DNA from: Halomonas sp. JB37
GTDB lineage: Bacteria; Pseudomonadota; Gammaproteobacteria; Pseudomonadales; Halomonadaceae
Assembly (NCBI RefSeq): GCF_002332255.1
Contig: NZ_NRGW01000001.1
Location: 2,604,001 to 2,668,000 of the forward strand
Direction of reading: 5' to 3'
DNA length: 64,000 bases
Position 1 is the first letter of the stretch. Each line of letters begins with the position of its first letter. The notes below the pieces were generated by a model. The model did not search any database. It saw nothing but the letters and a program-made list of their open reading frames with translations, and had not been told where the DNA came from. The position numbers and the translations under genes are program-made. Positions 15,089 through 23,761 of the stretch are shown here, piece by piece.

Positions 15089-15095
15089 ACATAAC
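15089..15095 (-). other. Lone integron core site at the array's right edge (possible attI remnant)
   Basis: GTTATGT on the minus strand has the same core as the attC R' boxes and marks the 5' edge of the LysE cassette. The sequence on its far side (CGCCGTCTAATACGCT) shows no partner R'' box or attC-type pairing, so it is not a sixth attC. In integrons this position belongs to attI, but no intI gene follows. Confidence 0.45.
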
Positions 15096-15571
15096 AGCGT
15101 ATTAGACGGCGCGCTCGATGATTGAATGAACGTGCTGGCACTTTTTCCGGCAAATGCAGCCTGTCAGATTCTCCCAAGCCTATGACTTTTCGAGTCATTA
15201 ATTTCCATTAGGCTATATATCCAAAACTCGCGTGCGTGCTGCATTTCCCGGCACGACCGCTTTGGGTCGAAAGCGGCCATTGAGAGCCCTAAATTACGCC
15301 TCTGCTCTACTGTCCTGGCTCCGATTAATTATCTTCACAGATTTTGCAATCCACTCACCTGGGAAAATTAAACAACTCTACTTAGCCTAAAATTTAACAG
15401 ACTATGCGTGATCACGTCATTAGCCATTAGCCGTCTATCACGTAGCTTTCTCCACTCCCTTATCGCGGCTACCATGCTGATTGGTCGTCGGACGCTGCCT
15501 GAGAGGCAAATGCTGGACGACCTCTCCGTTTAAATTAGCGGAGAGGTCGCTTTACTGAGAGGTGTCGCTTG
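15096..15571. other. Non-coding stretch between cassette array and coiled-coil gene
   Basis: About 475 bp without a recognisable gene on either strand; no remains of an integrase motif were seen. It contains ACCGCTTTGGGTCG followed by AAAGCGGCCATTGAGAG and an 11-bp inverted repeat at 15518-15549. Any promoter for the cassettes would have to lie here. Confidence 0.4.
15518..15549. repeat. Perfect 11-bp inverted repeat downstream of the coiled-coil gene
   Basis: CGACCTCTCCG and CGGAGAGGTCG flank a 10-nt AT-rich loop, 22 bp after the coiled-coil gene's stop. A terminator role is likely from position, but no U-tract follows on the minus strand. Confidence 0.5.
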
Positions 15572-16432
15572 TTAAGGCGTTTGCGCTTCGTCGCGCATTA
15601 CATTGAGCGAGGTGATTTCAATGCTAAGCGCAGTACGCGTTTTTTCTAAATCACTTACCTGCTCACCAACATTGGTAAGTTGCGCATTGGCCTCATCAAC
15701 CTGGGCGTTTAGCTCATCAAGTCGTGCTTCAGCTTCACTGCGGGCCTCTTCTGCGTCTTGGCGCGCCTGCTGGGCGGCATCGCGGGCAGCTTCGGCCTCT
15801 TCATGGGCTTTTTCGACCTCACTTACCTGTTCACCAACCGCGTCAAGTTGCGTATTGGCCTCATCAATCTGGGCGTTTAGGTCATCGAGCTGTGCTTCGG
15901 CTTCACTACGGGCCTCTTCTGCGTCTTGGCGCGCCTGTTGAGCCTCGTCACGGGCAGCTTCGGCCTCTTCATTGTCTTTTTCGACCTGGGCGTACGTCTC
16001 ATTCAGTTCATCAAGGCGACTCTGCCTTTCGTCTATCTGCTCGTTAAGGGTGCCCGTTTCTTTTTCACGGGTCTCACGCTCACCGCGTAACGCGGTCAAA
16101 TCATCTTCAGCATTGGCAATGTCTGCACGTGTCGACGCTAGCGCCGCCTCAGCCTCTGCTTGCTCAACCTCAAGGTTGCCCATCCGCTGCTGCAGCGTTG
16201 CTAAGTCAAGCTCTGCCGCTTCTACGTCGGTCATCTGTGCTTGAATCTGCTGGTGCTGACGCTCAGTTTCTGCCAGGCGTGTTTCCAGTGCCTCCATACT
16301 GTCTTTACGCGACCCAGCAATGGTGTGCGCGACGGCGGCCCAGATCACTGCAATAACGGTGATGGCTAAAATCACCTTTACACGGTTATCGCTTAACAGT
16401 GCTGTTGTTGATGATGAGTTCGTCCCTGCCAT
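15572..16432 (-). CDS. Membrane-anchored coiled-coil protein with internal duplication
   Basis: A 286-residue protein with one membrane helix (VILAITVIAVIWAAVAHTIA, residues about 20-39) and then an almost unbroken coiled coil rich in Glu, Ala, Gln and Arg. Residues 155-210 and 211-266 are two tandem copies of a 56-residue unit (EEAEAARD..AQQARQDAEEAR at the start of each) that differ at about a dozen positions. No enzymatic motif is visible. The long rod probably lies in the periplasm or faces the envelope, as a spacer or scaffold. It stands alone. I cannot assign a family. Confidence 0.65.
   Translation of the reverse strand: MAGTNSSSTTALLSDNRVKVILAITVIAVIWAAVAHTIAGSRKDSMEALETRLAETERQHQQIQAQMTDVEAAELDLATLQQRMGNLEVEQAEAEAALASTRADIANAEDDLTALRGERETREKETGTLNEQIDERQSRLDELNETYAQVEKDNEEAEAARDEAQQARQDAEEARSEAEAQLDDLNAQIDEANTQLDAVGEQVSEVEKAHEEAEAARDAAQQARQDAEEARSEAEARLDELNAQVDEANAQLTNVGEQVSDLEKTRTALSIEITSLNVMRDEAQTP
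15635..15970 (-). repeat. Tandem 168-bp duplication inside the coiled-coil gene
   Basis: Bases 15803-15970 and 15635-15802 encode the two 56-residue copies. Blocks such as GCCTCTTCTGCGTCTTGGCG are identical in both, so the duplication is fairly recent. The period is exactly in frame. Confidence 0.8.
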
Positions 16433-16715
16433 TGGTGCATCCTCTCTTTATTGGTAGCTACTAGTATCGTTAATGCGGGCCGCTAGCGCTTGCAGATCAG
16501 CGGCCCTTTGTCTGATTAAATATTATCATGGCAATACTACAACGAGTGGGTTCAGCATTGCTCTTAGTTACTGAGACGACATCTTTTAGCCTCGACGTTA
16601 GCGGATAGTAATGAGCAGATAGCAGTTCGCCACATCATCCGCCATTGGCTACCTTCATTTCTGGATCACGAACACGGTAAGCTTGCGACAACCTCTCTGC
16701 TGAGTAACGTACTCA

Positions 16716-17645
16716 ATGAAAGATACCCACTGGATTATCGGCCCTGGTGCCATTGGCCGGCTGTTGGCCCATTCGCTTTCGCCTTTAGCGGCCACAACGC
16801 TAATCGGTCGCCGTGCGCTGCCTGAACAACAAGCGGTTACCACGCCAGAAGGCGAGCGGCGTTTACAGCGCTTGAAGTTGCGCACGTTGGAGCAGGTCGC
16901 ACCTGAGACACATGACCTGCCCCGCTATGTGCATATCACCACTAAAGCAATGGCCGCTGAGGCAGCGCTGGCAAGCCTTGCTGATGTGATGCCTACGACG
17001 ACTCCGCTGGTACTTTGGCAAAACGGTTTTTTAGCACAGCCGCGTATTACCCAAGCGTGGCCCGGGCCTGTGTTGTGTGCCACCACCACTGAAGGCGCTT
17101 ACTTAACGGGCGATGATGGCGTGGTGCATGCGGGGCATGGGCATACGTTTATAGGGGATCTAAACAATCAGCACAGCGGCCTCGCGCAAACGCTTGCCCA
17201 AGCATTAAACCAGGCAGGGCTTGCTGCTACCGCGGTGGACGATATTCGTAGCCGCCTATGGCAGAAGCTGGCGGTGAACGCGGCGATTAATCCGCTGGTG
17301 GCACTAAATGGCTTGCGTAACGGCGAGTTACGGGATGCGGCGTATTCAGGCCACTTAGTGGCCGTGGTGAGTGAGGTTGCGGCGATTATGGCAGCCGAGG
17401 GCATTCAGCCGCCGAGTGAGGCAACCGATGAAACCGCGTGGCTGTCGATGGTGTGGCAGGTAGCGAAGAACACTGCCAATAATAAGGCGTCGATGTTGCA
17501 GGATGTGGAAGCAAAACGCCCCACTGAGCGTGGGGCGATTTTGGGGCCGTTGATTGAAAGTGCTCAGCGACATGGGCTGGCCTGTGAAACGCTACAAGGC
17601 TTAGATACCAATATCGCAGCGTTAGAAGCCAGCTATGGGTGCTAG
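16716..17645 (+). CDS. 2-dehydropantoate 2-reductase family protein
   Basis: A 309-residue NADPH-dependent ketopantoate reductase-like enzyme; PanE makes pantoate for coenzyme A synthesis. The N-terminal Rossmann motif is IIGPGAIGRLLAHSL, the catalytic lysine lies in LWQKLAVNAAINPLVAL and the substrate-binding part in ASMLQDVEAKRPTE. All are at the expected spacing. It lies alone and has no visible ribosome binding site, with no panB/panC nearby, so another reductase of the same family is possible. Confidence 0.82.
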   Translation: MKDTHWIIGPGAIGRLLAHSLSPLAATTLIGRRALPEQQAVTTPEGERRLQRLKLRTLEQVAPETHDLPRYVHITTKAMAAEAALASLADVMPTTTPLVLWQNGFLAQPRITQAWPGPVLCATTTEGAYLTGDDGVVHAGHGHTFIGDLNNQHSGLAQTLAQALNQAGLAATAVDDIRSRLWQKLAVNAAINPLVALNGLRNGELRDAAYSGHLVAVVSEVAAIMAAEGIQPPSEATDETAWLSMVWQVAKNTANNKASMLQDVEAKRPTERGAILGPLIESAQRHGLACETLQGLDTNIAALEASYGC

Positions 17646-17662
17646 GCAAGCGGGTGCCAATA

Positions 17663-18289
17663 TTAGCTGACGGGAATCATCACCACGTCACGAAAGCTCG
17701 CACGTTCCGTAAGCTGCTGGTACCAGCGCTCTAAGTGGGGATGCGGTTGCCAAGCAATGCCGCTGTTCCATAAGTTGTAGAAGAATGGAGCAATGGCAAT
17801 ATCGCCCAAACCGAAAGCATCGCCAGAAAACCAGCGCTGGTTAGCGAGCGCGTTATCCATGATGGCAAAGGCCGCCTCACACTCTTTAACCGCTGATTCA
17901 ATGGCCGCGCTGTCGCGTTTTTCTAACGGTGTTCTTACGTAGCCCATCAGGATCAAGCGATGTTTAGGCGAAAGCGTGCTATTCGACCAGTCCATCCATT
18001 TTTCAGCCTGTGCTCGCTCGGCGGGAGCCTCAATCCATAGCTTGCGCTGACCATACTGCGCGGCAAGGTAACGAATGATGGTGTTGGATTCCCAAAGAAG
18101 GCTGTTGGTGGCATCGTCTTTGAACAGCGGCACCAGGCCATTGGGGTTCATGACGAGGTACTCCGCAGTGTCATTCACCCCGTGTTGAAGCCCCGCATGG
18201 ATTAGCTCAAAGGGCAGTTCAAGCTCTTCTAACACCCACAGCACTTTTTTAACGTTGGTAGAGTTGTTGCGGCCCCAAAGCGTAATCAT
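17663..18289 (-). CDS. Glutathione S-transferase family protein
   Basis: A 208-residue protein with an N-terminal thioredoxin-like domain ([20 protein letters not shown], the cis-Pro region [12 protein letters not shown] and the glutathione-binding [15 protein letters not shown]) and an all-helical C-terminal domain. It is of the bacterial theta/beta-like type with a Ser/Asn-rich active-site loop. It probably conjugates or reduces with glutathione in the cytoplasm. It is convergent with the PanE-like gene (17 bp gap) and 52 bp downstream of mmsB. Confidence 0.86.
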   Translation of the reverse strand: MITLWGRNNSTNVKKVLWVLEELELPFELIHAGLQHGVNDTAEYLVMNPNGLVPLFKDDATNSLLWESNTIIRYLAAQYGQRKLWIEAPAERAQAEKWMDWSNSTLSPKHRLILMGYVRTPLEKRDSAAIESAVKECEAAFAIMDNALANQRWFSGDAFGLGDIAIAPFFYNLWNSGIAWQPHPHLERWYQQLTERASFRDVVMIPVS

Positions 18290-18341
18290 GGCAATCCTTG
18301 TTGTGTGAGCATAGTAAGGAGGCTGAGTTTACCTCCCATCG

Positions 18342-19235
18342 CTACTGTTTATCTTGATAAAACTGCATCAGGCTTGAGAAGTCGAGCTTGCCGTTACCTT
18401 TGGCTTTGTGCAGGGTGAACAGCGAGCGTGCGGCGGAGCCCATGGGCACCGCAGAGGTACTTTGCTGACTGACATCCATGGCGAGACCTAAATCTTTGAT
18501 CATCAGGTCCACCTGAAAACCGCCCTGGTAATTTTTGGAAGCGGGTGCGTTTTCCATCACGCCTGGATAGGGGTTATACACATTTAACGCCCAGTTACCG
18601 CCAGAGCTTTGCTTCATGATTTCTGACAGCACGGCAGGATCGAGGCCATTTTTGACGCCCATATTGATCGCTTCACAGGTGCCTGCCATCAGGATGGATA
18701 GCAGCATGTTGTTACACACTTTAGCCACCTGCCCCGCCCCATGATCACCGGCATGGAAGATATTTTTGCCCATTACGTCCAGCACAAGCTTAGCTTGCTC
18801 AAACTGAGCATCGCTGCCGCCAACAATAAATGTCAGCGTGCCCGCTTGAGCGCCACCTACCCCGCCAGACACCGGTGCATCCACAAAGCCAATGCCTTTT
18901 TCAGCGCCGGCAGCGGCCACACTTCGGGCGGTGTCTGCGTCAATGGTAGAGCAGTCAATCACCAGCGCGCTTTGCTTGATGACATCAAATAGCGGTGCAT
19001 CACCGTCCACATACAGCCCGCGCACGTGCTTGCCTGCTGGCAGCATTGAAATCACAAAGTCGGCATCCGTGGCGGCTTCCTGGGCAGAGCGAGCCACTTC
19101 ACATCCATGAGATTTAGCGATCTCAAGCGTCTCGGCCGAAAGATCAAACGCACGCACGTTAAAGCCTGCTTTAGAAAGATTGGCCGCCATCGGGCCACCC
19201 ATATTACCTAAGCCAATAAACGCAACAGTGGTCAT
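18342..19235 (-). CDS. mmsB: 3-hydroxyisobutyrate dehydrogenase
   Basis: Oxidises 3-hydroxyisobutyrate to methylmalonate semialdehyde with NAD+ in valine breakdown. The 297-residue protein has the N-terminal NAD-binding motif FIGLGNMGGPMAANLSKAG, the substrate loop DAPVSGGVGGAQAGTLTFIV and the catalytic lysine in GAGQVAKVCNNML. It is the last gene of a three-gene operon after an acyl-CoA dehydrogenase and 3-hydroxyisobutyryl-CoA hydrolase (31-bp gap). The methylmalonate-semialdehyde dehydrogenase mmsA is not in the window. Confidence 0.92.
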   Translation of the reverse strand: MTTVAFIGLGNMGGPMAANLSKAGFNVRAFDLSAETLEIAKSHGCEVARSAQEAATDADFVISMLPAGKHVRGLYVDGDAPLFDVIKQSALVIDCSTIDADTARSVAAAGAEKGIGFVDAPVSGGVGGAQAGTLTFIVGGSDAQFEQAKLVLDVMGKNIFHAGDHGAGQVAKVCNNMLLSILMAGTCEAINMGVKNGLDPAVLSEIMKQSSGGNWALNVYNPYPGVMENAPASKNYQGGFQVDLMIKDLGLAMDVSQQSTSAVPMGSAARSLFTLHKAKGNGKLDFSSLMQFYQDKQ

Positions 19236-19266
19236 TGTTATTATCCTTATTTGTTAGTGACAAAAT

Positions 19267-20382
19267 TTAAGACAGATCGGCAAGCGGATTTTTATCCCAG
19301 GGCGACGCTAACAGCTCGTGAATAAAGGCGTCATCAACCGATGCGACATCAGGATAGCTCCACGCGGGCTGGCCATCTTTATCAACTAGCAGCGCCCTCA
19401 CGCCCTCAGGAAACTCGCGATGACGGCAGCACTGTACTGAAAGCGCCATCTCAGACTGAAACACCTGCGCCAGCGACATATGCTTGGCGCGCGTTAGCTG
19501 TTCATCAATCAGTTTGATTGATGCCGGGCTGCCGTGTGCCAAGGTTTGCTGGGCTTTGCTGAACCACTTGTTCTCGCTTTTTACCGCGGTGATCGCCGCG
19601 ACGATTTGCTCAACGCTGTCGTGATCCATTAATTCGCGAATCAGCGGTGAATGCTGATAAATGGGCGCTTCAAGCTCAGCGAACACCGGCTGAGATGTCT
19701 GTTCAAGCTCACGCATAACGCGGTTCACCACGCCGTTGGCGTCGGTATTTTCACCTTTTCCCCAGCGAGCATCGGTTAACTGCTGCAGCAGCGCATCACG
19801 GTGGTGGCTGGCAATACAGCGGTCGGCTAGGCCAAGATGTACCGCATCCGGCGCGTTAATCTGGCAGCCTGTCATGGCCAGAAAGCGCCCGGCGCCGTTT
19901 GGCAGTCGATTCAAAAACCAGCTGGCACCCACATCAGGATAAAGGCCGATGGTGACTTCCGGCATGGCTAAACGTGAGGTTTCCGTCACAACACGATGGC
20001 TGCTGGCACTCAACAGCCCCATACCGCCGCCCATCACAATGCCATTGCCCCAGCAGATGACCGGCTTAGGAAACGTGTGTAAGAGATAGTCGAGCCGATA
20101 CTCGGTTTCGAAAAAGCGCTCGGGGAAGCTAGGGTCGCCTTCACCGGCAATGGCTTTATACAGATTGACCACATCGCCACCGGCGCAAAAGGCTTTTTCA
20201 CCAGCGCTATCCAGCAGTACCGCGACTACCCGCTGATCTAACGCCCAGGTATTTAAGCGGGGCAACATCTCTTCGCACATTTCAAGCGTCAGCGCATTTA
20301 GCGAACGCTCGGCATTGAGTTTTATTTCTGCAATCACATGCCCATCATGGGTGGCATGTTCGGTAAACAGTACGCTGCTCAT
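19267..20382 (-). CDS. 3-hydroxyisobutyryl-CoA hydrolase (crotonase family)
   Basis: A 371-residue crotonase-fold thioesterase releasing 3-hydroxyisobutyrate from its CoA ester, the valine-specific step. The oxyanion-hole region KAFCAGGDVVNLYKA and the stretch ICWGNGIVMGGGMGLLSAS are seen, followed by MPEVTIGLYPDVGASWFLNR. The Glu and Asp in the last stretch distinguish hydrolases of this group from ordinary enoyl-CoA hydratases, and the length (over 350) also fits. It lies between the dehydrogenase and mmsB, with 17- and 31-bp gaps. Confidence 0.88.
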   Translation of the reverse strand: MSSVLFTEHATHDGHVIAEIKLNAERSLNALTLEMCEEMLPRLNTWALDQRVVAVLLDSAGEKAFCAGGDVVNLYKAIAGEGDPSFPERFFETEYRLDYLLHTFPKPVICWGNGIVMGGGMGLLSASSHRVVTETSRLAMPEVTIGLYPDVGASWFLNRLPNGAGRFLAMTGCQINAPDAVHLGLADRCIASHHRDALLQQLTDARWGKGENTDANGVVNRVMRELEQTSQPVFAELEAPIYQHSPLIRELMDHDSVEQIVAAITAVKSENKWFSKAQQTLAHGSPASIKLIDEQLTRAKHMSLAQVFQSEMALSVQCCRHREFPEGVRALLVDKDGQPAWSYPDVASVDDAFIHELLASPWDKNPLADLS

Positions 20383-20399
20383 TGGCCGTCCTTATTCTC

Positions 20400-21554
20400 T
20401 TAAAGCTCGGTGGCGCCGTCTGCCAATACCCGGCGAGAAATGATCAGGCGCATAATTTCGTTAGTGCCTTCAAGAATTCGGTGTACCCGGGTATCGCGCA
20501 CGTAGCGCTCCATGGGGTACTCCTTGATATAGCCGTTACCGCCATAAAGCTGAAGCGCTTCGTCGCATACCTTAAAGCCCACATCGGTGGCAAAGCGTTT
20601 TGCCATGGCGCAGTAGGCAGTCGCATCGACGTGACCTGCATCTAACTTGGCTGCGGCCATACGTACCAGTTGTCGTGCGGCAACCAGTTCAGTGACCATA
20701 TCGGCTAAACGAAACTGCAGTGCCTGAAACTCCGCCAGCCGTTTACCAAACTGCTTACGCTCCAGCATGTATTCGCGGGCTTTGTTGATCGCCTGCTGCG
20801 CCGTACCAATTGAGCAAGTCGCAATATTGATTCGGCCCCCGTCGAGCCCTTTCATGGCAATTTTAAAACCGTCACCTTCATTGCCAAGCAGATGATTAGT
20901 AGGCACACACACGTCTTCGAACGTGATCATGCGCGTCGGCTGGCTGTTCCAGCCCATCTTCTCTTCTTTGCGCCCGTAGCTGATGCCTTCAGCGTTAGCA
21001 TCTACCGCAAAGGCAGAAACGCCGCCGGCGCCTTCGCCACCGGTGCGCGCCATCACCACTAGAAAGTCGGTACTGCCTGCACCGGAAATAAACATCTTAC
21101 TGCCGTTCAGCACGTAGTCGTCGCCATCACGCTTGGCAGTGGTTTTCAATGAAGCGGCGTCTGAACCTGAATTGGGTTCGGTTAAACAGTAGGAGCCTAA
21201 AAGCTCCCCGGTGGCGAGTTTTTCGCCCCACTGCTTGACTGCATCTGGCGTGCCAAAGTCTGCCAGCATCCAGGTCACCATATTGTGAATAGTGAGATAG
21301 GCGGTGGTCGACGTGCAGCCCATGGAAAGCTGCTCAAAAATGATACTGGCATCTAAGCGCGAAAGGCCTAGCCCGCCCACGCTCTCGGGTGCGTAAAGCG
21401 AACAAAAGCCCAGCTCCCCCGCTTTACGAATCACATCAACGGGAAAGAATGAGGTTTGATCCCACTCAGCGGCGTGTGGCTCTAGCTCGTTTTGGGCAAA
21501 AGCACGCGCCATATCAGAAAAGGCAACCTGGTCTTCATTAAGCTCAAAATTCAT
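20400..21554 (-). CDS. Acyl-CoA dehydrogenase, probable isobutyryl-CoA dehydrogenase
   Basis: A 384-residue FAD enzyme. Signature 1 reads YCLTEPNSGSDAASLKT, and signature 2 lies in LQLYGGNGYIKEYPMERY followed by the catalytic-Glu region ILEGTNEIMRLIISR. It is the first gene of an operon with 3-hydroxyisobutyryl-CoA hydrolase and mmsB, so the physiological substrate is most likely isobutyryl-CoA from valine. A 16-bp LiuR-type palindrome lies 48 bp upstream, linking it to leucine catabolism control. Confidence 0.87.
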   Translation of the reverse strand: MNFELNEDQVAFSDMARAFAQNELEPHAAEWDQTSFFPVDVIRKAGELGFCSLYAPESVGGLGLSRLDASIIFEQLSMGCTSTTAYLTIHNMVTWMLADFGTPDAVKQWGEKLATGELLGSYCLTEPNSGSDAASLKTTAKRDGDDYVLNGSKMFISGAGSTDFLVVMARTGGEGAGGVSAFAVDANAEGISYGRKEEKMGWNSQPTRMITFEDVCVPTNHLLGNEGDGFKIAMKGLDGGRINIATCSIGTAQQAINKAREYMLERKQFGKRLAEFQALQFRLADMVTELVAARQLVRMAAAKLDAGHVDATAYCAMAKRFATDVGFKVCDEALQLYGGNGYIKEYPMERYVRDTRVHRILEGTNEIMRLIISRRVLADGATEL

Positions 21555-21601
21555 GGCGTATCTCCGCTAATGTGCGTACACACTGGCTGTTGTCGTTGTA
21601 A

Positions 21602-21617
21602 TTGACGTTAACGTTAA
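21602..21617. promoter_or_regulatory. LiuR-type operator upstream of the valine operon
   Basis: TTGACGTTAACGTTAA is palindromic with one mismatch and differs at only two positions from the box in front of liuR (26864-26879). LiuR boxes in gammaproteobacteria have the core TTGACGT-N2-ACGTAAA. It lies 48 bp upstream of the acyl-CoA dehydrogenase start. Confidence 0.72.
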
Positions 21618-21702
21618 CTTATCTATTTACCCCCTAACAAGCAACACAACCAAGCGTGCGACCTTAGGTGTAGAAAGGGTCAGCCATCACAAAAGTAGCG
21701 CT

Positions 21703-21726
21703 AAAAAAAGGCGCCATACGGCGCCC
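21703..21726 (-). terminator. Intrinsic terminator after the liv transporter operon
   Basis: On the minus strand GGCGCC-GTAT-GGCGCC is followed directly by TTTTTTT, a textbook intrinsic terminator, 36 bp beyond the livM stop. Confidence 0.88.
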
Positions 21727-21761
21727 AAGATCGGCAAGCAAGAAGCGTTAAAGCGACGCTT

Positions 21762-22754
21762 CTACTTAAAGTTTTTGCGGTACATTTTATCCAGCTCACC
21801 AATAATGCCGCTACGAAAGCTCAGCACACAAACCACAAAGATGAGGCCCAAAATTACGCTAACCCAGTTGCCTAACGGCGATTGCGCGAGGATATGCTGC
21901 AGGCCAACCACTAGCCCTGCGCCCATCAAAGGCCCCAGCAAGGTACCCACGCCGCCTAGCAGCGTCATCAAAATTACCTCACCGGACATATGCCAATGTG
22001 CATCGGTTAACGAGGCAAGCTGAAACACAACCGTTTTGGTCGAGCCGGCTAAGCCCGCCAAGCCCGCAGAGATCACAAACGCCACTAGTTTATAGGCATC
22101 GGTGTTGTAGCCCAGCGATACCGCCCGAGGCTCATTCTCACGGATAGCCTTGAGCACCTGACCAAACGGCGAGTGCACGGTGCGCTGAATGAGCGCAAAG
22201 CCTGCGATGAATATCGCAAACACAAAGTAATACATCGACAGGTTACTGCTCAGACTGATCACTCCAAACAAATGCCCGCGGGGGACGCCGTGCAGGCCAT
22301 CTTCACCGCCGGTAAACGGTGCCTGGATATACATAAAGTAAACTAGCTGAGCAATCGCCAAGGTCACCATGGCGAAATAGATACCCTGGCGCCGAATAGA
22401 GAGCACACCAAACAGTACGCCTAATAGCGTTGCCATTAACGTGCCGGCGAGAATACCTAGCTCCGGCGTTAACCCTGGGTAGCTGGCCAGCAGGTAGCCG
22501 GTCACATAGCCGCCGGTCGCTAAGAAAGCCGCATGCCCAAAAGACAGCAGCCCCGCATAGCCAAGCAGCAGGTTAAACGCGCAGGCGAACAGTGCAAAAC
22601 AGAGCACTTTCATTAAGAAAACGGGGTAGACCATGAAAGGCGCCACCAGCCCCACTACAATCAACGCCAGATAAAACATATTGCGGCGAAATTTGGCGCG
22701 TTTTTGGCGTTCAAGCACGGCCGTTGGCGCTAGCGTCGTTTGAGGTTCTGTCAT
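21762..22754 (-). CDS. livM: Branched-chain amino acid-type ABC transporter permease LivM
   Basis: A 330-residue inner-membrane permease with about eight helices. Family stretches are NLLLGYAGLLSFGHAAFLA, the cytoplasmic loop GQVLKAIRENEPRAVSLGY that contacts the ATPase, and LLGGVGTLLGPLMGAGLVV. It is the last gene of the five-gene importer operon, 2 bp after livH, with an intrinsic terminator downstream. The importer sits between valine and leucine catabolic genes, so branched-chain amino acids are the likely cargo. Related HAAT systems carry amides or urea, which cannot be excluded. Confidence 0.88.
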   Translation of the reverse strand: MTEPQTTLAPTAVLERQKRAKFRRNMFYLALIVVGLVAPFMVYPVFLMKVLCFALFACAFNLLLGYAGLLSFGHAAFLATGGYVTGYLLASYPGLTPELGILAGTLMATLLGVLFGVLSIRRQGIYFAMVTLAIAQLVYFMYIQAPFTGGEDGLHGVPRGHLFGVISLSSNLSMYYFVFAIFIAGFALIQRTVHSPFGQVLKAIRENEPRAVSLGYNTDAYKLVAFVISAGLAGLAGSTKTVVFQLASLTDAHWHMSGEVILMTLLGGVGTLLGPLMGAGLVVGLQHILAQSPLGNWVSVILGLIFVVCVLSFRSGIIGELDKMYRKNFK

Positions 22755-22756
22755 GT

Positions 22757-23644
22757 TTATGCCTCCTTACCGAATAGCCCAGCGGGGCGCAACATGAGCA
22801 CGAGGATCATGACAAGAAAGATCACCGTATTAGATGCTTCGGGGTAATACACTTTGGTTAAGCCTTCGATAATCCCCATCGCCAAACCGGTGATAATAGC
22901 GCCTAAAATCGAGCCCATCCCGCCGATGACCACCACCGCGAATACCACGATTAGTAGGCTTGAGCCCATGGTTGGTGACACGGGATACAGCGGCGCCGCT
23001 AACACGCCGGCAAACGCGGCTAACCCGACGCCGAACCCATAGGTAAGGGTTATCAGCAGCGGGACATTGACGCCAAAAGCCTGCATCAGCTGGGAGTTTT
23101 CGGTGCCCGCCCGCAGGTAGGCGCCTAACCGCGTACGCTCAATCATAAACCAGGTGAATAGGCACATCGCCAAAGCGGCCACCAGCACCCAGGCGCGATA
23201 AGTGGGCAAGAACATAAAGCCAAGGTTCAAGCCACCTTGAAGAATCTCGGGCGTAGCATAGCGCGCCCCGGAAACACCAAAGAAATTGACCAGCGTACCT
23301 TCAAAAATAAGCGCTAAACCAAAGGTTAGTAGCAGCCCATAGAGATGATCCAAATGGGCGATGCGGCGCAGTAAAAACCGCTCCAGCAACACACCGAAAG
23401 CACCGACCACAAGTGGCACTAAGAACAGCGCCAGCCAATAGTTAATGCCCAGATAGCGAAAGCCCAGTAGCGCAGCGAAGGCGCCCAGCATGTATTGCGC
23501 CCCATGGGCAAAATTGACGATCTTCAGTAGGCCGAAGATGACCGCCAGGCCCAGGCTAAGCAGTGCGTAAAAGGCGCCGTTCACTAGACCCAGCGTTAGC
23601 TGGCCCATGAAGACAGCCATAGGCACGCCGAATATCATCGTCAT
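22757..23644 (-). CDS. livH: Branched-chain amino acid-type ABC transporter permease LivH
   Basis: A 295-residue permease with about eight helices: LTLGLVNGAFYALLSLGLAV, FGLLKIVNFAHGAQYMLGAF and the conserved EAA-like loop RTRLGAYLRAGTENSQLMQA. The ATG at 23644 is preceded by GAGGAG 9 nt upstream; an open frame 16 codons longer has no such support and lacks family resemblance. It pairs with LivM to form the channel. Confidence 0.88.
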   Translation of the reverse strand: MTMIFGVPMAVFMGQLTLGLVNGAFYALLSLGLAVIFGLLKIVNFAHGAQYMLGAFAALLGFRYLGINYWLALFLVPLVVGAFGVLLERFLLRRIAHLDHLYGLLLTFGLALIFEGTLVNFFGVSGARYATPEILQGGLNLGFMFLPTYRAWVLVAALAMCLFTWFMIERTRLGAYLRAGTENSQLMQAFGVNVPLLITLTYGFGVGLAAFAGVLAAPLYPVSPTMGSSLLIVVFAVVVIGGMGSILGAIITGLAMGIIEGLTKVYYPEASNTVIFLVMILVLMLRPAGLFGKEA

Positions 23645-23729
23645 GATGTGAATCTCCTCGCCATCAAGCGGTTGGCGGCATAACGCCGCCAACCATTGCT
23701 ACACATCACGTGTAAAATCACTCCAGATG

Positions 23730-23761
23730 AGTTCTTATCCAAACTAGCTCTTATCCAAATC
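23730..23761. repeat. Two-copy 16-bp tandem repeat between livK-like gene and livH
   Basis: AGTTCTTATCCAAACT and AGCTCTTATCCAAATC lie head to tail (13 of 16 identical), reaching into the TGA stop of the substrate-binding protein gene. A weaker third unit, AGTTCTGTACC, follows inside the coding end. Confidence 0.65.

Larger units (their letters stand above)
11298..15095 (-). mobile_element. Integron gene-cassette array without integrase (CALIN-type)
   Basis: Five minus-strand genes each end at or just before an attC-like site with R'' and R' core boxes: 11298-11369, 12060-12131, 12940-12999, 13732-13836 and 14291-14368. A sixth lone GTTATGT core lies at 15089-15095, upstream of the first cassette. 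Genes and sites share one orientation, as in integrons. No tyrosine recombinase IntI is encoded between 15.1 and 16.7 kb or anywhere else in the window. The genes look AT-richer than the flanking chromosome. The array therefore fits a cluster of attC sites lacking an integrase, fed in trans or left over from a lost integron. Confidence 0.85.

Noticed and set aside
15603..15941. Plus-strand open frames opposite the coiled-coil gene
   Set aside because: They are mirror frames of a GC-rich repetitive coding sequence, with serine/alanine runs and no family features; none shows integrase motifs.
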